From Chloroflexota bacterium (GTDB taxonomy: Bacteria > Chloroflexota > Limnocylindria > Limnocylindrales > CSP1-4): 14,693 nucleotides of DNA. Location of the stretch: NCBI GenBank assembly GCA_017860675.1, contig JAGDMV010000055.1, positions 1 to 14,693 on the forward strand, given 5' to 3'. The first letter of the stretch is position 1. Each line of letters opens with the position of its first letter. A program made the translations under genes and the position numbers. A model generated the notes under the pieces. That model had not been told where the DNA came from and made no database searches. It saw only the letters and a list, made by a program, of their open reading frames with translations. This document shows, piece after piece, positions 14,635 to 14,693 of the stretch.

Positions 14635-14693
14635 CACCGGTCTCGGGGACCCGAAGCCGGGACCGACGGCCGCGACCTGGGCCCAGGCGAAGT

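Larger units (their letters stand above)
14192..14693. other. Intergenic region without a supported gene
   Basis: This 502-base stretch upstream of the surface-protein gene has only short open frames. Their translations are Arg/Ala/Pro-rich low complexity with no family features. It holds an imperfect GATGAC/GTCATC inverted repeat (14266-14284) in the presumed leader of the surface-protein gene, a hairpin at 14394-14411, degenerate tandem repeats at 14477-14563, a terminator-like hairpin at 14605-14634 and the 12-bp palindrome CCTGGGCCCAGG (14676-14687). No tRNA, CRISPR or clear promoter was recognised. Confidence 0.6.

Noticed and set aside
14330..14637. Small minus-strand frames of 70 and 97 residues
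   Set aside because: They run through tandem repeats and a terminator-like hairpin, have poor composition and overlap in different frames.

Overview
The window is uniformly GC-rich (roughly 70% by eye) and densely coded, with many long antisense shadow frames, as expected at that base composition. The gene set points to Chloroflexota, probably a soil or freshwater Limnocylindria-like lineage, although a high-GC actinobacterium is not excluded. The pointers are a lipoprotein with an Ala/Pro/Ser/Thr-rich linker, an ECF sigma factor coupled to a DUF5667-like membrane protein, and a DUF11-type surface protein with a PPPTDTLG, membrane helix and Arg tail. The taxonomy is an inference.

Left block (1-6337, minus strand): a maltose/maltooligosaccharide-type operon. 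From its promoter leftwards it reads LacI-family repressor, sugar-binding lipoprotein (malE-like), two permeases (malF- and malG-like) and a GH13 cyclomaltodextrinase/neopullulanase-like enzyme that runs off the left edge. A good sigma70-type promoter lies upstream of lacI. A perfect LacI-type palindrome and a second imperfect copy overlap its predicted start point. Two strong stem-loops bracket the malE cistron. Two lesions stand out: malE is split by a frameshift near 4388, and the GH13 enzyme lacks the segment that normally carries the first barrel strand. No ATPase subunit is present, so the importer would need a shared one from elsewhere.

Middle block (6470-9839, plus strand, divergent from lacI): a fumarylacetoacetate-hydrolase-family enzyme, a clear L-threonine 3-dehydrogenase (tdh) and a clear glycine C-acetyltransferase (kbl). 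Tdh and Kbl convert threonine to glycine and acetyl-CoA. The FAH-family gene in front is an unexplained companion.

Right block (9934-14191): an ECF sigma factor overlaps by four bases a single-pass membrane protein that is its likely regulatory partner. A metallo-beta-lactamase-fold hydrolase follows and looks leaderless. It converges on a secreted DUF11-type surface protein, and the two share a 14-bp stem-loop terminator.

The last 500 bases (14192-14693) hold no gene I can support, but contain short degenerate tandem repeats, two hairpins and a palindrome. Overall these are mostly recognisable families. The parts that deserve a second look are the broken malE, the altered GH13 N-terminus, the FAH-tdh-kbl grouping, the stem-loops around malE and the putative C-terminal sorting signal. 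I see no convincing wholly new system.
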